Notes: generated by a model not told the origin, from the letters alone. Shown: positions 49,320 to 60,111, numbered from the stretch's first letter. The stretch: 64,000 nucleotides of DNA from Marinobacter sp. ANT_B65 (GCF_002407605.1 NZ_NXGV01000001.1:1238895-1302894), one strand, 5' to 3'. Numbers and translations are program-made.

Positions 49320-51212
49320 TTAGACTTTTTTCAGTATGGTTCGCCCAAACTGTTCGCTGATCTCTTCAAGGATCGCCGGATCATCGATAGTGCTTGGGAC
49401 TGCGTATTCCTCACCATCGGCAATCTGCCTGATAACACGCCGCAGAATCTTGCCTGAGCGAGTCTTTGGCAGACGGTCTACCACCAGGGCCCGACGGAAG
49501 CAGGCGATCGCACCGATTTTATCCCTTACCATCTCAATAAGTTCTTCCTCCAGCTCGTCGTGGTCGATGGTAGCGCCGTCTTTGATGAGCACCAGCCCGA
49601 GTGGGACCTGACCTTTCAGTTCATCGTGCGCACCTACCACGCAGCATTCTGCGATAGCTGGGTGGGAGGCAACCACTTCTTCCATTTCGCCGGTAGAGAG
49701 CCGGTGGCCTGCCACGTTAATCACATCGTCTGTTCGGCCCATAACAAAGACATAGCCGTCTTCATCAATAAAGCCGCCATCACCTGAACTGTAAAACCCG
49801 GGAATAGGATTGAGGTAGCTGTCCTGGAATCGCTGATCATCGCCCCATACTGTCATCAGGCATCCTGGCGGCAGTGGAAGTTTTACTGCGATCTGCCCTT
49901 GCTCTCCTGCTGGCATCTGACTGCCATCCAGGCTCACAACCTGTACGTTATATCCAGGGGAGGGAACGGTCGCCGAGCCGGGCTTGGTCTCCATTGTCTC
50001 GATTCCCACCGGGTTGCAGCAAATGGCCCAGCCGGTCTCTGTTTGCCACCAGTGATCCAGTACCGGGAGCTTGGTGTGTTCCCGGAGCCATTCGTAGGTT
50101 GGAGGGTCCAGGCGTTCACCGGCAAGGAAAATGCGCCGCAGGGAACTGATGTCATAGCGTGAAAGCTGATCGGCTTCCGGGTCTTCCTTGCGCACAGCGC
50201 GGAAAGCGGTAGGCGCTGTAAACAGAAGGTTTACGCCGTGATCCTGAACAACCCGCCAGAAAGCACCCGCATCGGGGGTTCTGACCGGCTTGCCTTCGTA
50301 AAGTATCGTTGTGCAGCCAGCAAACAGTGGGGCATAGACAATATAACTGTGGCCCACAACCCAGCCTACATCTGAAGCTGCCCAGAAGATGTCACCCGGG
50401 TTAGCGTCATACACCAGTTTCATACTGTATTTGAGAGCGACAGCATGCCCACCGTTGTCTCTGACAACACCTTTGGGCTTGCCTGTGGTGCCAGAGGTGT
50501 AAAGCACGTAAAGCGGGTCTGTTGCTTTCACTGGCACGGGATCAGCCGGCTCGGCGCTGGCTACCAGATCACTCCAGTCGTAATCACGGCCGGTTTGCAT
50601 TTGGGCTTTAGCCTGCGGGCGCTGGTAGACAATGCAGAAATCCGGCTTATGTGAAGCCTGCTCAATGGCTTTGTCCACCAGGGGCTTGTATTCGATTACT
50701 TTTGTGATTTCTATGCCGCAGGAGGCCGTAATCACCGCTTTGGGTTTTGCGTCTTCAATCCGTACCGCGAGCTCGTGTGCTGCAAAACCGCCAAAGACTA
50801 CTGAGTGAACGGCGCCAATACGGGCACAACCCAGCATCGCAATAGCGGCTTCCGGAATCATCGGCATATAGATGATTACCACGTCACCCTTGTTGATTCC
50901 CTGAGCTTTCAGGGCACCGGCAAAACGGGCAACTTCGTCAGTCAGCTCATTGTACGTATAGGTGCGTTTTGCACCCGTAACCGGTGAATCGTATATGAGG
51001 GCTTTCTGGTCGCCCCGGCCTGCCCGGACATTGGCGTCCAGCGCTATGTCGGATGTGTTGAGCATGCCATCAGGAAACCACTGGCCATGGCCGTTGTCGG
51101 TGGCTTGCCAGATGGTCTCTGGTGCTTGTGTCCAGTCGATCTTGCCTGCTTGTTCACGCCAGAAATCTTCCGGCTTGTCGATCGATCTCCGGAACTCTGA
51201 GTGGTAATCCAT
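49320..51212 (-). CDS. prpE: propionyl-CoA synthetase
   Basis: An AMP-forming acyl-CoA synthetase of 630 residues. The ATP-binding motif YTSGTTGKPKGVVRDNGGH and the opening YHSEFRRSIDKPEDFWREQA fit PrpE; the VVRDNGGHAVAL sequence differs from acetyl-CoA synthetase. The acyl-adenylate motif WWQTETGWAI and the catalytic Lys in KTRSGKILRR near the C-terminus are present; lysine acetylation often controls such enzymes. No other prp genes are near, so it stands alone. Confidence 0.92.
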   Translation of the reverse strand: MDYHSEFRRSIDKPEDFWREQAGKIDWTQAPETIWQATDNGHGQWFPDGMLNTSDIALDANVRAGRGDQKALIYDSPVTGAKRTYTYNELTDEVARFAGALKAQGINKGDVVIIYMPMIPEAAIAMLGCARIGAVHSVVFGGFAAHELAVRIEDAKPKAVITASCGIEITKVIEYKPLVDKAIEQASHKPDFCIVYQRPQAKAQMQTGRDYDWSDLVASAEPADPVPVKATDPLYVLYTSGTTGKPKGVVRDNGGHAVALKYSMKLVYDANPGDIFWAASDVGWVVGHSYIVYAPLFAGCTTILYEGKPVRTPDAGAFWRVVQDHGVNLLFTAPTAFRAVRKEDPEADQLSRYDISSLRRIFLAGERLDPPTYEWLREHTKLPVLDHWWQTETGWAICCNPVGIETMETKPGSATVPSPGYNVQVVSLDGSQMPAGEQGQIAVKLPLPPGCLMTVWGDDQRFQDSYLNPIPGFYSSGDGGFIDEDGYVFVMGRTDDVINVAGHRLSTGEMEEVVASHPAIAECCVVGAHDELKGQVPLGLVLIKDGATIDHDELEEELIEMVRDKIGAIACFRRALVVDRLPKTRSGKILRRVIRQIADGEEYAVPSTIDDPAILEEISEQFGRTILKKV

Positions 51213-51324
51213 ACATTCTGCCTCGTTGTGCCATTTGTTGTTTTGCTATCCGTATATTCCAACTTTAGGCGCTTTGAGACAGTGATCCAGTAGACCATAG
51301 GATTAGTTCGCAGGTTTTTTCAGG

Positions 51325-52680
51325 CTAGTTTTCGTCCACTTTGACGGAGGTCACTTTTGCGTCGATGGTTCCATGTGCTACGCGTGCAGAAATCCTGTCG
51401 CCGGAGGCGACATCAGTTGCATTCCGGATGATATTCCCGTGAGTGTCGCGAACGATGGCATACCCGCGCCCCAGCGTAGCCAGGGGGCTTACAACGTTGA
51501 GTGTTCCTGCGGTGTGCTCCAGACGGTCCTGTAGCTTTGTCAGGATTCCCTGTATGGCCTTGTCCAGCTGTGAAGCTGACCGGGCCATTATTTCACGGCT
51601 ATCCGCGAGCTGTCTGCGAGGGGATTGCATGGCCAGTCGCTGGGCCAGGTGTGTACTGCTTGTCTGCGACCGTTCGAGGCGCTGGTGTATGGATTTGCCC
51701 AGTCGCAATTCCAGGTCGTCCAGCCTCTGGGATTTTTCCTGTAGTTCGCGCCTTGGGTCACGCAAACGTGCGGAGAGGTGTTCCAGTTTTGTCGTCAGTC
51801 TCTGCAGGGCTCTTCTGGCGGCATTTGCCAGCCGGAACTCTCTGTCGTTGATCTGGCGAAGCATATCACTCTGGTCGGGAGATACTTTCTCTGCCGCCGC
51901 AGATGGTGTGGGTGCTCGCAGATCCGCTACAAAATCTGCAATAGTTACGTCGGTCTCATGGCCGACGGCGCTCACCGTCGGAATAGGGCAGTCAGCTATG
52001 GCCCGTGCAACGGCTTCCTCATTGAAGCACCAGAGGTCCTCCAGAGAGCCGCCGCCGCGGCCGATGATCAATACGTCAGCTGCTCCATGTGCCCGGGCCA
52101 GCTCAATAGCCCTTACGATTTCCGCTGTCGCGGGCTGGCCCTGAACGGTTGTGGGGTAAAGCGTGACAGGTATGGCTGGGCAGCGGCGTGCCAGAACCGT
52201 GAGAATGTCGTGTATGGCCGCGCCGGTAGGAGAGGTAATAACGCCAATGTGTGCTGGCAATGTGGGAACCGGTTTTTTCCGGCCAGCTTCGAACAGTCCT
52301 TCTGACTGCAACTTACGCTTCAGCTCTTCGAAGGCTTGTTGCAGCGCTCCAAGGCCTGCCGGCTCCATATGCTCAACGATAACCTGGAAGTCGCCGCGGT
52401 TTTCGTACAGGGTGACCTTGCCGCGAATACGTACCTGGTCGCCTTCCTTCGGAATACTACGGATGCGTTGATTCATACCCCGGAACATGGCACAGCGCAC
52501 CTGACACTTGCTGTCCTTCAGAGAGAAATACCAATGCCCGGACGAAGGCCGTGAAAAGCCCGATAACTCACCCTCTATCCACACTTGCATGAAGCTGGAT
52601 TCCAGCAGGTGTCTGGCCTGATGGTTCAGTTCGCTGACGGTTAGCGCTCTGGGCCGGGTATCCTGAAACACGTGATTCAC
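51325..52680 (-). CDS. xseA: exodeoxyribonuclease VII large subunit
   Basis: XseA forms, with XseB, a nuclease that degrades single-stranded DNA in both directions. The 451-residue protein has an OB-fold N-terminus (LTVSELNHQARHLLESSFMQVWIEGELSGFSRPSSGHWYFSLKD), the catalytic region IGVITSPTGAAIHDI and GRGGGSLEDLWCFNEE, and a long coiled coil toward the C-terminus. GTG at 52680 is chosen because AGGAGC lies 5 bases upstream; an extension to 52752 lacks family similarity. It is divergent from guaB. Confidence 0.94.
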   Translation of the reverse strand: MNHVFQDTRPRALTVSELNHQARHLLESSFMQVWIEGELSGFSRPSSGHWYFSLKDSKCQVRCAMFRGMNQRIRSIPKEGDQVRIRGKVTLYENRGDFQVIVEHMEPAGLGALQQAFEELKRKLQSEGLFEAGRKKPVPTLPAHIGVITSPTGAAIHDILTVLARRCPAIPVTLYPTTVQGQPATAEIVRAIELARAHGAADVLIIGRGGGSLEDLWCFNEEAVARAIADCPIPTVSAVGHETDVTIADFVADLRAPTPSAAAEKVSPDQSDMLRQINDREFRLANAARRALQRLTTKLEHLSARLRDPRRELQEKSQRLDDLELRLGKSIHQRLERSQTSSTHLAQRLAMQSPRRQLADSREIMARSASQLDKAIQGILTKLQDRLEHTAGTLNVVSPLATLGRGYAIVRDTHGNIIRNATDVASGDRISARVAHGTIDAKVTSVKVDEN

Positions 52681-52778
52681 CAAAAGCTCCTGACCGGCGT
52701 ATACGCAATAGCCGAAAAAAATGAGTGTAAAGTGCTTGAATTTCAACCGCATGCGGTTTTTGACAGGAAACAGCGCAG

Positions 52779-52807
52779 TTTACTGACCTGCGACACCTCT
52801 TTATAAT
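52779..52807 (+). promoter_or_regulatory. guaBA promoter
   Basis: A -35 element TTTACT (52779-52784) and a perfect -10 TATAAT (52802-52807) are separated by 17 bases. Transcription would start near 52814, giving a leader of about 90 bases before the guaB ATG. This is the best sigma-70 promoter I see in the window. Confidence 0.75.
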
Positions 52808-52903
52808 AGCCCGATTACGCATTTTACTTTGCGGCTGCACCTTCTTTCCCTTCAGGTGCCGCACGGAAGGTTCAAATTTAGCACGTTCAAAAGGCCTATC
52901 CCA

Positions 52904-54367
52904 ATGCTGCGAATTGCCGAAGAAGCTCTCACATTCGATGACGTTCTGCTGGTTCCCGGTTATTCCGAGGTTTTGCCCCACCAGGCAGATCTGCGTACCA
53001 GACTTACCCGGACCATTACGCTGAACATACCGCTGGTGTCAGCGGCTATGGACACCGTGACAGAGGCTGAGCTGGCCATAGCCATGGCACAGGAAGGCGG
53101 TATCGGCATCATGCACAAGAATATGAGCGCTGAGCAGCAGGCTGCAGCGGTACGCAAGGTCAAGAAGTTCGAAAGCGGCGTGGTCAAGGATCCTATTACT
53201 GTAAGCCCTCAGAATACAGTGCGTGAGCTTGTTGAAATCACGATGGCCAACAACATCTCCGGCCTTCCTGTTGTTGACGGTTCCGAGCTGGTTGGAATTG
53301 TCACCGGTCGGGACATCCGTTTTGAAAGCAGTATGGGTACACCGGTTCACCAGATTATGACGCCGAAAGAAAAACTGGTCACAGTAAAAGAAGGAGCCAG
53401 TGTCGATGAGGTCAAAGAGCTGCTGCACCGTCACCGGATTGAAAAAGTTCTGGTGGTGAATAACGACTTTCAGCTTCGGGGTCTGATTACTGCAAAAGAC
53501 ATCCAGAAATCCAAGGATTACCCACTGGCGTGCAAAGACAGCCAGGGGCGTTTACGTGTGGGTGCGGCGGTTGGTACCGGCGGTGACACCGAAGCGCGTA
53601 TTGTTGCACTGGCAGATGCAGGCGTAGATGTGATTGTGGTGGACACCGCTCACGGCCACTCCCGTGGTGTGATTGAACGGGTACGCTGGATCAAACAGCA
53701 CTACCCTGATTTGCAGGTGATTGGTGGCAACATCGCCACAGGCGAGGCGGCAATCGCTCTGGCTGATGCCGGTGCGGATGCAGTGAAAGTGGGTATTGGC
53801 CCCGGTTCTATCTGCACCACCCGTATTGTGGCTGGTGTGGGCGTGCCCCAGATTTCTGCGGTTTCCAGCGTCGCTGAAGCGCTGGCGGACCGTGATATTC
53901 CGTTGATCGCTGATGGTGGTGTACGTTTTTCCGGTGATATTGCCAAGGCAATAGTGGCTGGAGCCCATTGTGTAATGGTCGGCAGCCTGCTGGCGGGTAC
54001 CGATGAAGCACCAGGGGAAATTGAACTGTACCAGGGCCGCAGTTACAAAGCATACCGCGGCATGGGTTCATTGGGCGCAATGGGGCAGGGCTCCAGTGAC
54101 CGTTACTTCCAGGACGCCAGCAAGGGTATCGAGAAGCTTGTGCCTGAAGGAATTGAAGGACGTGTTGCCTGTAAGGGGCCGATGCGCAATATCATTCATC
54201 AGCTGATCGGCGGTCTGCGTGCATCCATGGGTTATACCGGAAGTGCGACCATGCCGGAAATGCGCACCAATCCCAAATTTGTTCGTATCACCGGTGCCGG
54301 TATGCGTGAAAGCCACGTACACGATGTAACCATCACCAAAGAATCACCAAACTACCGCGTCAGCTAA
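52904..54367 (+). CDS. guaB: IMP dehydrogenase
   Basis: GuaB oxidises IMP to XMP, the committed step to guanine nucleotides. The 487 residues contain the two CBS domains (about 93-200), the catalytic Cys loop [17 protein letters not shown], and the Arg-Tyr flap [10 protein letters not shown]. The start at 52904 ([16 protein letters not shown]) matches the family and has an AAGG element; the upstream in-frame extension is not part of it. It is followed by guaA after a hairpin. Confidence 0.97.
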   Translation: MLRIAEEALTFDDVLLVPGYSEVLPHQADLRTRLTRTITLNIPLVSAAMDTVTEAELAIAMAQEGGIGIMHKNMSAEQQAAAVRKVKKFESGVVKDPITVSPQNTVRELVEITMANNISGLPVVDGSELVGIVTGRDIRFESSMGTPVHQIMTPKEKLVTVKEGASVDEVKELLHRHRIEKVLVVNNDFQLRGLITAKDIQKSKDYPLACKDSQGRLRVGAAVGTGGDTEARIVALADAGVDVIVVDTAHGHSRGVIERVRWIKQHYPDLQVIGGNIATGEAAIALADAGADAVKVGIGPGSICTTRIVAGVGVPQISAVSSVAEALADRDIPLIADGGVRFSGDIAKAIVAGAHCVMVGSLLAGTDEAPGEIELYQGRSYKAYRGMGSLGAMGQGSSDRYFQDASKGIEKLVPEGIEGRVACKGPMRNIIHQLIGGLRASMGYTGSATMPEMRTNPKFVRITGAGMRESHVHDVTITKESPNYRVS

Positions 54368-54382
54368 AAGCAGACAGCCCGG

Positions 54383-54418
54383 GTGCGGCTCCGACCGGAG
54401 TCGCACAGCTTATTTTTT
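54383..54418 (+). terminator. terminator-like hairpin between guaB and guaA
   Basis: GTGCGGCTCC (54383-54392) pairs with GGAGTCGCAC (54397-54406) with one G-T pair and loop GACC. It is followed by AGCTTATTTTTTCC. It has the form of an intrinsic terminator or attenuator and could make guaA expression lower than guaB expression. Confidence 0.7.
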
Positions 54419-54429
54419 CCGAGGATTCC

Positions 54430-56007
54430 ATGGCCCACAATATTCATGACCACCGTATCCTGATTCTGGATTTCGGTTCCCAGTACACCCAGCTTATTGC
54501 CCGCCGTGTGCGTGAAGTTGGTGTGTACTGCGAAGTCCGCGCTTTTGATATCACAGATGAAGAACTGCAGGCGTTTAATCCCAAAGGTATTTTGCTGGCC
54601 GGCGGCCCTGAATCCGTTACTGAGCTTGGCGGGCCGCGTGCTCCTGAAGGTCTGTTTGATCTTGGTATTCCCGTGCTTGGCATCTGCTACGGCATGCAGA
54701 CCATGGCCGAGCAGTTGGGTGGACGTGTGGCCAGTTCTGAAAAACGCGAATTTGGCTATGCGCAGGTGAAAGTTCGCGCCAAGGGCCCTCTGTTGCAGGA
54801 CATTACCGATCACCTGACTTCTACCGGTGAGTCCCTGCTGGATGTGTGGATGAGCCATGGTGATAAGGTTGTGGCCATGCCTGAGGGCTTTGAGCTGCTG
54901 GCGTCCACCGAGAGTGCCCCGATTGCTGCCATGCAGGATCTGTCACGTAACCTTTACGGCCTCCAGTTCCATCCGGAAGTAACCCACACCCTGCAGGGCA
55001 AACGTATTCTGGAGCACTTTGTGCTGTCTATCTGTGGCTGCGAAGCCCTATGGACGCCTGCGAAGATTGTTGACGACGCTGTACAGAAGATCCGCAAGCA
55101 GGTGGGTACTGACAAGGTGCTGCTGGGCTTGTCGGGTGGCGTAGATTCTTCCGTTACTGCTGCATTGCTGCACAAAGCCATTGGCGACCAGTTGACCTGT
55201 GTATTCGTCGATAATGGCCTGCTTCGCCTGAATGAAGGCGATCAGGTAATGGATATGTTTGGCAGCAGCATGGGCGTTAAAGTCATTCGTGCAGATGCTG
55301 AAGAGCGCTTTCTGACTAATCTCAAAGGCGTCAGCGATCCCGAGAAAAAGCGCAAGATTATCGGCAACACCTTCATTGATGTGTTCGATGAGGAAGCCAC
55401 GCGTATTAAAGATGTGAACTGGCTGGCTCAGGGCACCATCTATCCGGACGTGATCGAATCGGCCGCCTCCAAGACAGGCAAAGCTCACGTAATCAAGTCT
55501 CATCACAACGTGGGTGGCTTGCCTGAAACCATGAAGATGAAGCTGGTTGAGCCTTTGCGGGAGCTTTTCAAGGATGAAGTCCGTCGCATCGGACTTGAGC
55601 TGGGCCTGCCATACGATATGGTCTACCGCCACCCGTTCCCGGGGCCAGGCCTTGGTGTGCGGATTCTGGGCGAAGTCAAAAAAGAATACGCCGATATTCT
55701 GCGTTGCGCCGACGCCATTTTTCTGGAAGAACTGCACAGGGCCGATCTGTACCACAAAACCAGTCAGGCGTTTGCTGTGTTCCTGCCAGTCAAGTCTGTG
55801 GGCGTAGTTGGTGATGCCCGTCGATATGAGTGGGTTGTTGCACTTCGCGCCGTTGAGACCATTGATTTCATGACAGCTCGCTGGGCGCACCTGCCTTACG
55901 ATCTTCTTGAAACGGTTTCCAACCGTATTATCAATGAAATTAGCGGAATATCCCGCGTAACCTACGACGTCTCGTCCAAGCCGCCGGCGACCATTGAGTG
56001 GGAATGA
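54430..56007 (+). CDS. guaA: GMP synthase (glutamine-hydrolysing)
   Basis: GuaA aminates XMP to GMP. The 525 residues show the class I glutamine amidotransferase domain (Cys in [12 protein letters not shown], His-Glu in [10 protein letters not shown]), the ATP pyrophosphatase P-loop [16 protein letters not shown], and the C-terminal dimerisation domain ending PPATIEWE. The 3' end of guaA is a known integration hot spot, and a damaged integrase lies 309 bases downstream. The reading frame itself is intact. Confidence 0.97.
   Translation: MAHNIHDHRILILDFGSQYTQLIARRVREVGVYCEVRAFDITDEELQAFNPKGILLAGGPESVTELGGPRAPEGLFDLGIPVLGICYGMQTMAEQLGGRVASSEKREFGYAQVKVRAKGPLLQDITDHLTSTGESLLDVWMSHGDKVVAMPEGFELLASTESAPIAAMQDLSRNLYGLQFHPEVTHTLQGKRILEHFVLSICGCEALWTPAKIVDDAVQKIRKQVGTDKVLLGLSGGVDSSVTAALLHKAIGDQLTCVFVDNGLLRLNEGDQVMDMFGSSMGVKVIRADAEERFLTNLKGVSDPEKKRKIIGNTFIDVFDEEATRIKDVNWLAQGTIYPDVIESAASKTGKAHVIKSHHNVGGLPETMKMKLVEPLRELFKDEVRRIGLELGLPYDMVYRHPFPGPGLGVRILGEVKKEYADILRCADAIFLEELHRADLYHKTSQAFAVFLPVKSVGVVGDARRYEWVVALRAVETIDFMTARWAHLPYDLLETVSNRIINEISGISRVTYDVSSKPPATIEWE
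55984..56007 (+). other. candidate left attachment site at the guaA 3' end
   Basis: The last codons of guaA, ending GAGTGGGAATGA, are the place where integrases of guaA-associated islands recombine in other bacteria. The integrase relic starting at 56316 points to the same site here. Only one copy is in the window, so the core cannot be bounded; the right-hand copy should lie beyond the window. Confidence 0.35.
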
Positions 56008-56315
56008 TCACACGTTAGGTACTAGCTGGTACTAACTGGCATTAAATGATACTTAAGCCCATGTTTTCATGGGCTTTTTTATTTTTATGTCTGGCAGTGT
56101 TTGGCAACTGATGGCAGCGGGAAGCACCGCTTGAGCGTGGTATCCAAGGTGGTATTATCGAGACATGATGCCATGAGTGATAGCCGATACCATGCTGCTT
56201 GATCCTTTGTGTTCATGGTATCGAAATTATTTAAATATCTGTTTTTATTGATTTTAATTCCATATTTTCGGGTGATCTTCCAGCATGGTATTGGAATCGA
56301 AGAAGGATAAGACTC
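56008..56315. other. gap between guaA and integrase, with GGTAT-type repeats
   Basis: No gene is seen here. After the guaA terminator come six copies of GGTAT or its complement ATACC between 56139 and 56330: at 56139, 56151, 56187 (complement), 56217, 56287 and 56326 (complement). Two of them form a perfect 10-bp inverted repeat, CGATACCATG (56185-56194) and CATGGTATCG (56214-56223). Two copies of GGTACTA lie at 56019 and 56029. The set looks like arm-type sites for the integrase or its directionality factor. Confidence 0.55.
56055..56082 (+). terminator. intrinsic terminator of guaA
   Basis: A perfect 9-bp stem AAGCCCATG/CATGGGCTT (56055-56063 with 56068-56076) with a T4 loop is followed by a T-rich run. 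Confidence 0.9.
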
Positions 56316-57375
56316 TTGCTGACCGATACCAAGCTGCGCAACCTCAAGCCGAGGGATAAACTCTACAAAGTGAATGACCGGGATGGCCTCTATGTGGCTG
56401 TCACTCCTGCCGGTTCTATCTCATTCCGTTACAACTACTCGATCAATGGCAGGCAAGAGACAATCACCTTTGGTCGCTATGGCGTTGGGGGGATCACTCT
56501 GGCAGAAGCCCGTGAGAGACTTGGTGAAGCCAAGCGGATGGTCGCCGATGGAAAGTCGCCAGCGAAGGAGAAGGCCAGAGACAAGGCGCGTGTTAAAGGG
56601 GCTGTAACCTTTGGTGCCTGGGCGGAAAAGTGGCTACGTGGCTACCAGATGGTCGACTCTACCCGTGATATCCGCCGCTCGGTTTATACGAGAGAGCTGG
56701 AAACGAAATTCGGCAATCAGAAGCTGACCGAAATCACCCACGAGGACTTGCGAGCACTAACCGACGCCATCGTAGAGCGCGGTGCGCCTGCTACGGCGGT
56801 TCATGCGCGTGAGATTGTACTCCAAGTATACCGCTGGGCGACTGAGCGAGGCCAAAAAGTTGAGAACCCGGCAGACCTGGTTAGGCCAGCAAGCATTGCC
56901 AGGTTTGAGCCGCGGGATAGAACCCTGACGCCCGAAGAAATCAGCTTGGAGTGAAATCAACTTTAGCGAAGCGCTCTGGACGATCCCCAAAGAACGGATG
57001 AAGCGGCGAAACCCTCACATGGTGTTTCTATCCAGGCAGGCCATGGACATCCTCATCGCTTTGAAGACCTTCTCCGGAGGATCGGAGTATGTTCTGCCGT
57101 CACGCTACGATTTTGACGTCCCCATGAGTAGTGCCACGCTGAACCGGGTAATGACGATGACTTACAAGCTGGCTCAGAAAGAGGGGCAGCCGCTTGCTAA
57201 ATTCGGCCCGCACGACCTGAGACGAACAGCCAGTACCTTGCTTCATGAAGCCGGTTACAACACCGACTGGATAGAGAAATGCTTGGCACATGAGCAAAAA
57301 GGTGTGAGGGCGATATATAACAAAGCCGAGTATCGTGATCAGCGTACATCTATGTTGCAGGACTGGGCGGATATG
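56316..57375 (+). pseudogene. P4-type tyrosine integrase, inactivated
   Basis: The N-terminal part (56316-56954, TTG start with AGAAGGA) has the DUF4102 arm-binding domain (LTDTKLRNLKPRDKLYKVNDRDGLYVAV) and the SAM-like core-binding domain. At about 56940-56955 the frame ends after TPEEI; the family sequence resumes one frame later as WSEINFSEALWTIPKERMKRRNPHMV. Roughly 40 residues normally found between these points are missing, and they contain the first catalytic Arg. The second Arg region (HDLRR), the His box (LAHEQ) and the Tyr region (YNKAEY) remain. The 3' end is cut by the IS at 57376. The enzyme cannot be active. Confidence 0.88.
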
Positions 57376-58576
<1,201 letters not shown>

Positions 58577-58584
58577 CTAAATAG

Positions 58585-58610
58585 GTGTCCGGTTTCATTA
58601 GACCACTACA
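58585..58610 (-). repeat. right terminal inverted repeat of the IS3-family element
   Basis: Read inward it is TGTAGTGGTCTAATGAAACC, matching the left end at 57376-57401 with four mismatches over 26 bases. Confidence 0.9.
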
Positions 58611-58740
58611 AAGCAATGTCGCATTGAGGCGAGGTAATGGTCGTTCGAGCAAGCAGTAGTTGCCTCGAGCTGTCAGCCGAACTGGCCCAGTCGCTAGTCT
58701 CCAAAGCGTCTTGAGGAGCACCCTGGCGAAGTCTCGGTTA

Positions 58741-58755
58741 GTTATGTAGAATAAC
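58741..58755. promoter_or_regulatory. candidate operator and -10 of the defence-like operon
   Basis: A perfect inverted repeat GTTAT-GTAGA-ATAAC lies 31 bases before the start of the ribbon-helix-helix gene and overlaps TAGAAT, a 5-of-6 match to a -10 element. No good -35 is present. A ribbon-helix-helix protein encoded first in an operon often binds such a dyad to repress itself. Confidence 0.4.
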
Positions 58756-58786
58756 GCCATTGCACAGACATTTGCGGGGCGCCTTA

Positions 58787-59023
58787 ATGAAATTTGCTGA
58801 TGTCAAGAGTGAGACTCTGAACTTGCGCGTCTCCCCTACCTTCAAGCGAGCCTTGAAGGAGGCTGCAGACAATGAACAACGCAGCATGGTGAACATGCTT
58901 GAGGTGTTGTTAAGTGATTATTGCGACCGTAAAGGGATCGAGCTTACTGACCTCCAAGCTATACCTCCGGCCGACAAACGGGCACGTACAGGCCAAAGAA
59001 CTCATGCCGAGGCTTCTGTATGA
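58787..59023 (+). CDS. ribbon-helix-helix (CopG/Arc-like) small protein
   Basis: The 78-residue protein has a beta strand ETLNLRVSPTFKRALKEAADNEQ followed by RSMVNMLEVLLSDYCDRKG, the strand-helix-helix pattern of Arc/CopG regulators. A likely role is autoregulation of the operon that follows, or antitoxin-like control. ATG at 58787 is chosen over an in-frame TTG at 58760. Its TGA overlaps the start of the next gene by 4 bases (ATGA). No toxin gene is seen beside it. Confidence 0.75.
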   Translation: MKFADVKSETLNLRVSPTFKRALKEAADNEQRSMVNMLEVLLSDYCDRKGIELTDLQAIPPADKRARTGQRTHAEASV

Positions 59024-60111
59024 CCTTCCGCTATTTGGGCTCGAAGTCTAGGCTCATAGATCAAATTACTGTTTATATGCCCCCCCCAAAAGAGGGGGCA
59101 TTCTTTGTGGATGCCTTCTGTGGGACAGGTGTGGTGGCTGAAGCGGCCGCAGCTTTGGGCTGGAACGTCCGCATCAACGACAATCTTTACTCGGCGGTAA
59201 TCTCCGCAGGGGCTCGCCTTACCAGCAAGAAACAGGCGGCTTTCAAGAAGCTTGGTGGTTATGAGAAAGCCATTGCCAAGCTCAATGCTACTGAGCCCAA
59301 AAATGGTTTCATTTGGCGTGAGTACAGTCCTGCGTCGTTTGACTCATGTGGTATTGAGCGTCGCTATTTCACGCAAGACAATGCAGCTCGAATCGATGCC
59401 ATGCGCTCCCTTATAGCTGATTGGAGTGGATCGGGGACTATTGATGAGTTGGAAGAGCGACTACTGATCGCAGATCTCTTTGGCGCGTTGAATCGGGTAG
59501 CTAATATTGCAGGCACCTTCGGCTGCTTCCTGTCTAAGTGGACAACTCAATCACAAGGCAAGATTGCTATGCGCTGTCGTGAACTTAAAGAGAGTTGTGT
59601 GCGAGTAGAAGCTACAGTAGGTGATGTGTTTAATGTGCCTAATGCCGCACAGGACTTAGTGTACCTAGACCCGCCATATACCAAGCGCCAGTATGCCAGC
59701 TACTACCACATTCTTGAAACGGTGGCTCTAGGTGACGAGCCTGAGGTTACTGGCGTGGCAGGCCTGCGTCCCTGGAAAGACCGGGCGTCTGACTTTTGCT
59801 ATAAGACTCGCGCTCTGAAAACTCTCTCGCGTTTGGTGCAGAGTCTGAAGTCTCAGAAGGTGCTTCTTTCGTACAGTAGTGAAGGGCATATTTCTATGCA
59901 GGACATGAAAACTGAGCTTTCCAAAATCGGTAAGTCTACCATGCATCCTCTAGGGGCGATTGGGCGCTATCGTCCAAACAAGGTTGCCAGCAGTACAGGG
60001 TCGGAAGTGAACGAATTTTTGGTAGTAGTTGAGCGACCCATGTTTCAGCTTTCAGGTGCACAACCGAAGGTTGTTAAGGCCAGATCTATCCTTGTAGAGA
60101 ACTATGCATGA
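59020..60111 (+). CDS. D12-class DNA N6-adenine methyltransferase
   Basis: The 363-residue enzyme has the Dam/D12 opening FRYLGSKSRLIDQI, the AdoMet site VDAFCGTGVVAEAAA (FCGTG at 33-37) and the catalytic motif DPPYTKRQYASYY (217-220). Its central region includes GTFGCFLSKWT, and it ends SEVNEFLVV. Such enzymes methylate the N6 of adenine in short sites. A run of eight C lies in codons 20-23 (59080-59087). It overlaps the genes on both sides by 4 bases and is clearly part of one transcript with them. Confidence 0.9.
   Translation: MTFRYLGSKSRLIDQITVYMPPPKEGAFFVDAFCGTGVVAEAAAALGWNVRINDNLYSAVISAGARLTSKKQAAFKKLGGYEKAIAKLNATEPKNGFIWREYSPASFDSCGIERRYFTQDNAARIDAMRSLIADWSGSGTIDELEERLLIADLFGALNRVANIAGTFGCFLSKWTTQSQGKIAMRCRELKESCVRVEATVGDVFNVPNAAQDLVYLDPPYTKRQYASYYHILETVALGDEPEVTGVAGLRPWKDRASDFCYKTRALKTLSRLVQSLKSQKVLLSYSSEGHISMQDMKTELSKIGKSTMHPLGAIGRYRPNKVASSTGSEVNEFLVVVERPMFQLSGAQPKVVKARSILVENYA

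Noticed and set aside
52681..52752. Upstream extension of XseA to an ATG at 52752
   Set aside because: It covers the guaB-side control region, has no family similarity, and a well-placed Shine-Dalgarno supports the GTG at 52680.
55048..55890. Open frame of about 280 codons opposite guaA
   Set aside because: Shadow of guaA codon usage; no RBS or family resemblance.
58787..59023. Toxin-antitoxin module led by the ribbon-helix-helix protein
   Set aside because: The next gene is a methyltransferase and overlaps it; no small toxin gene is adjacent.
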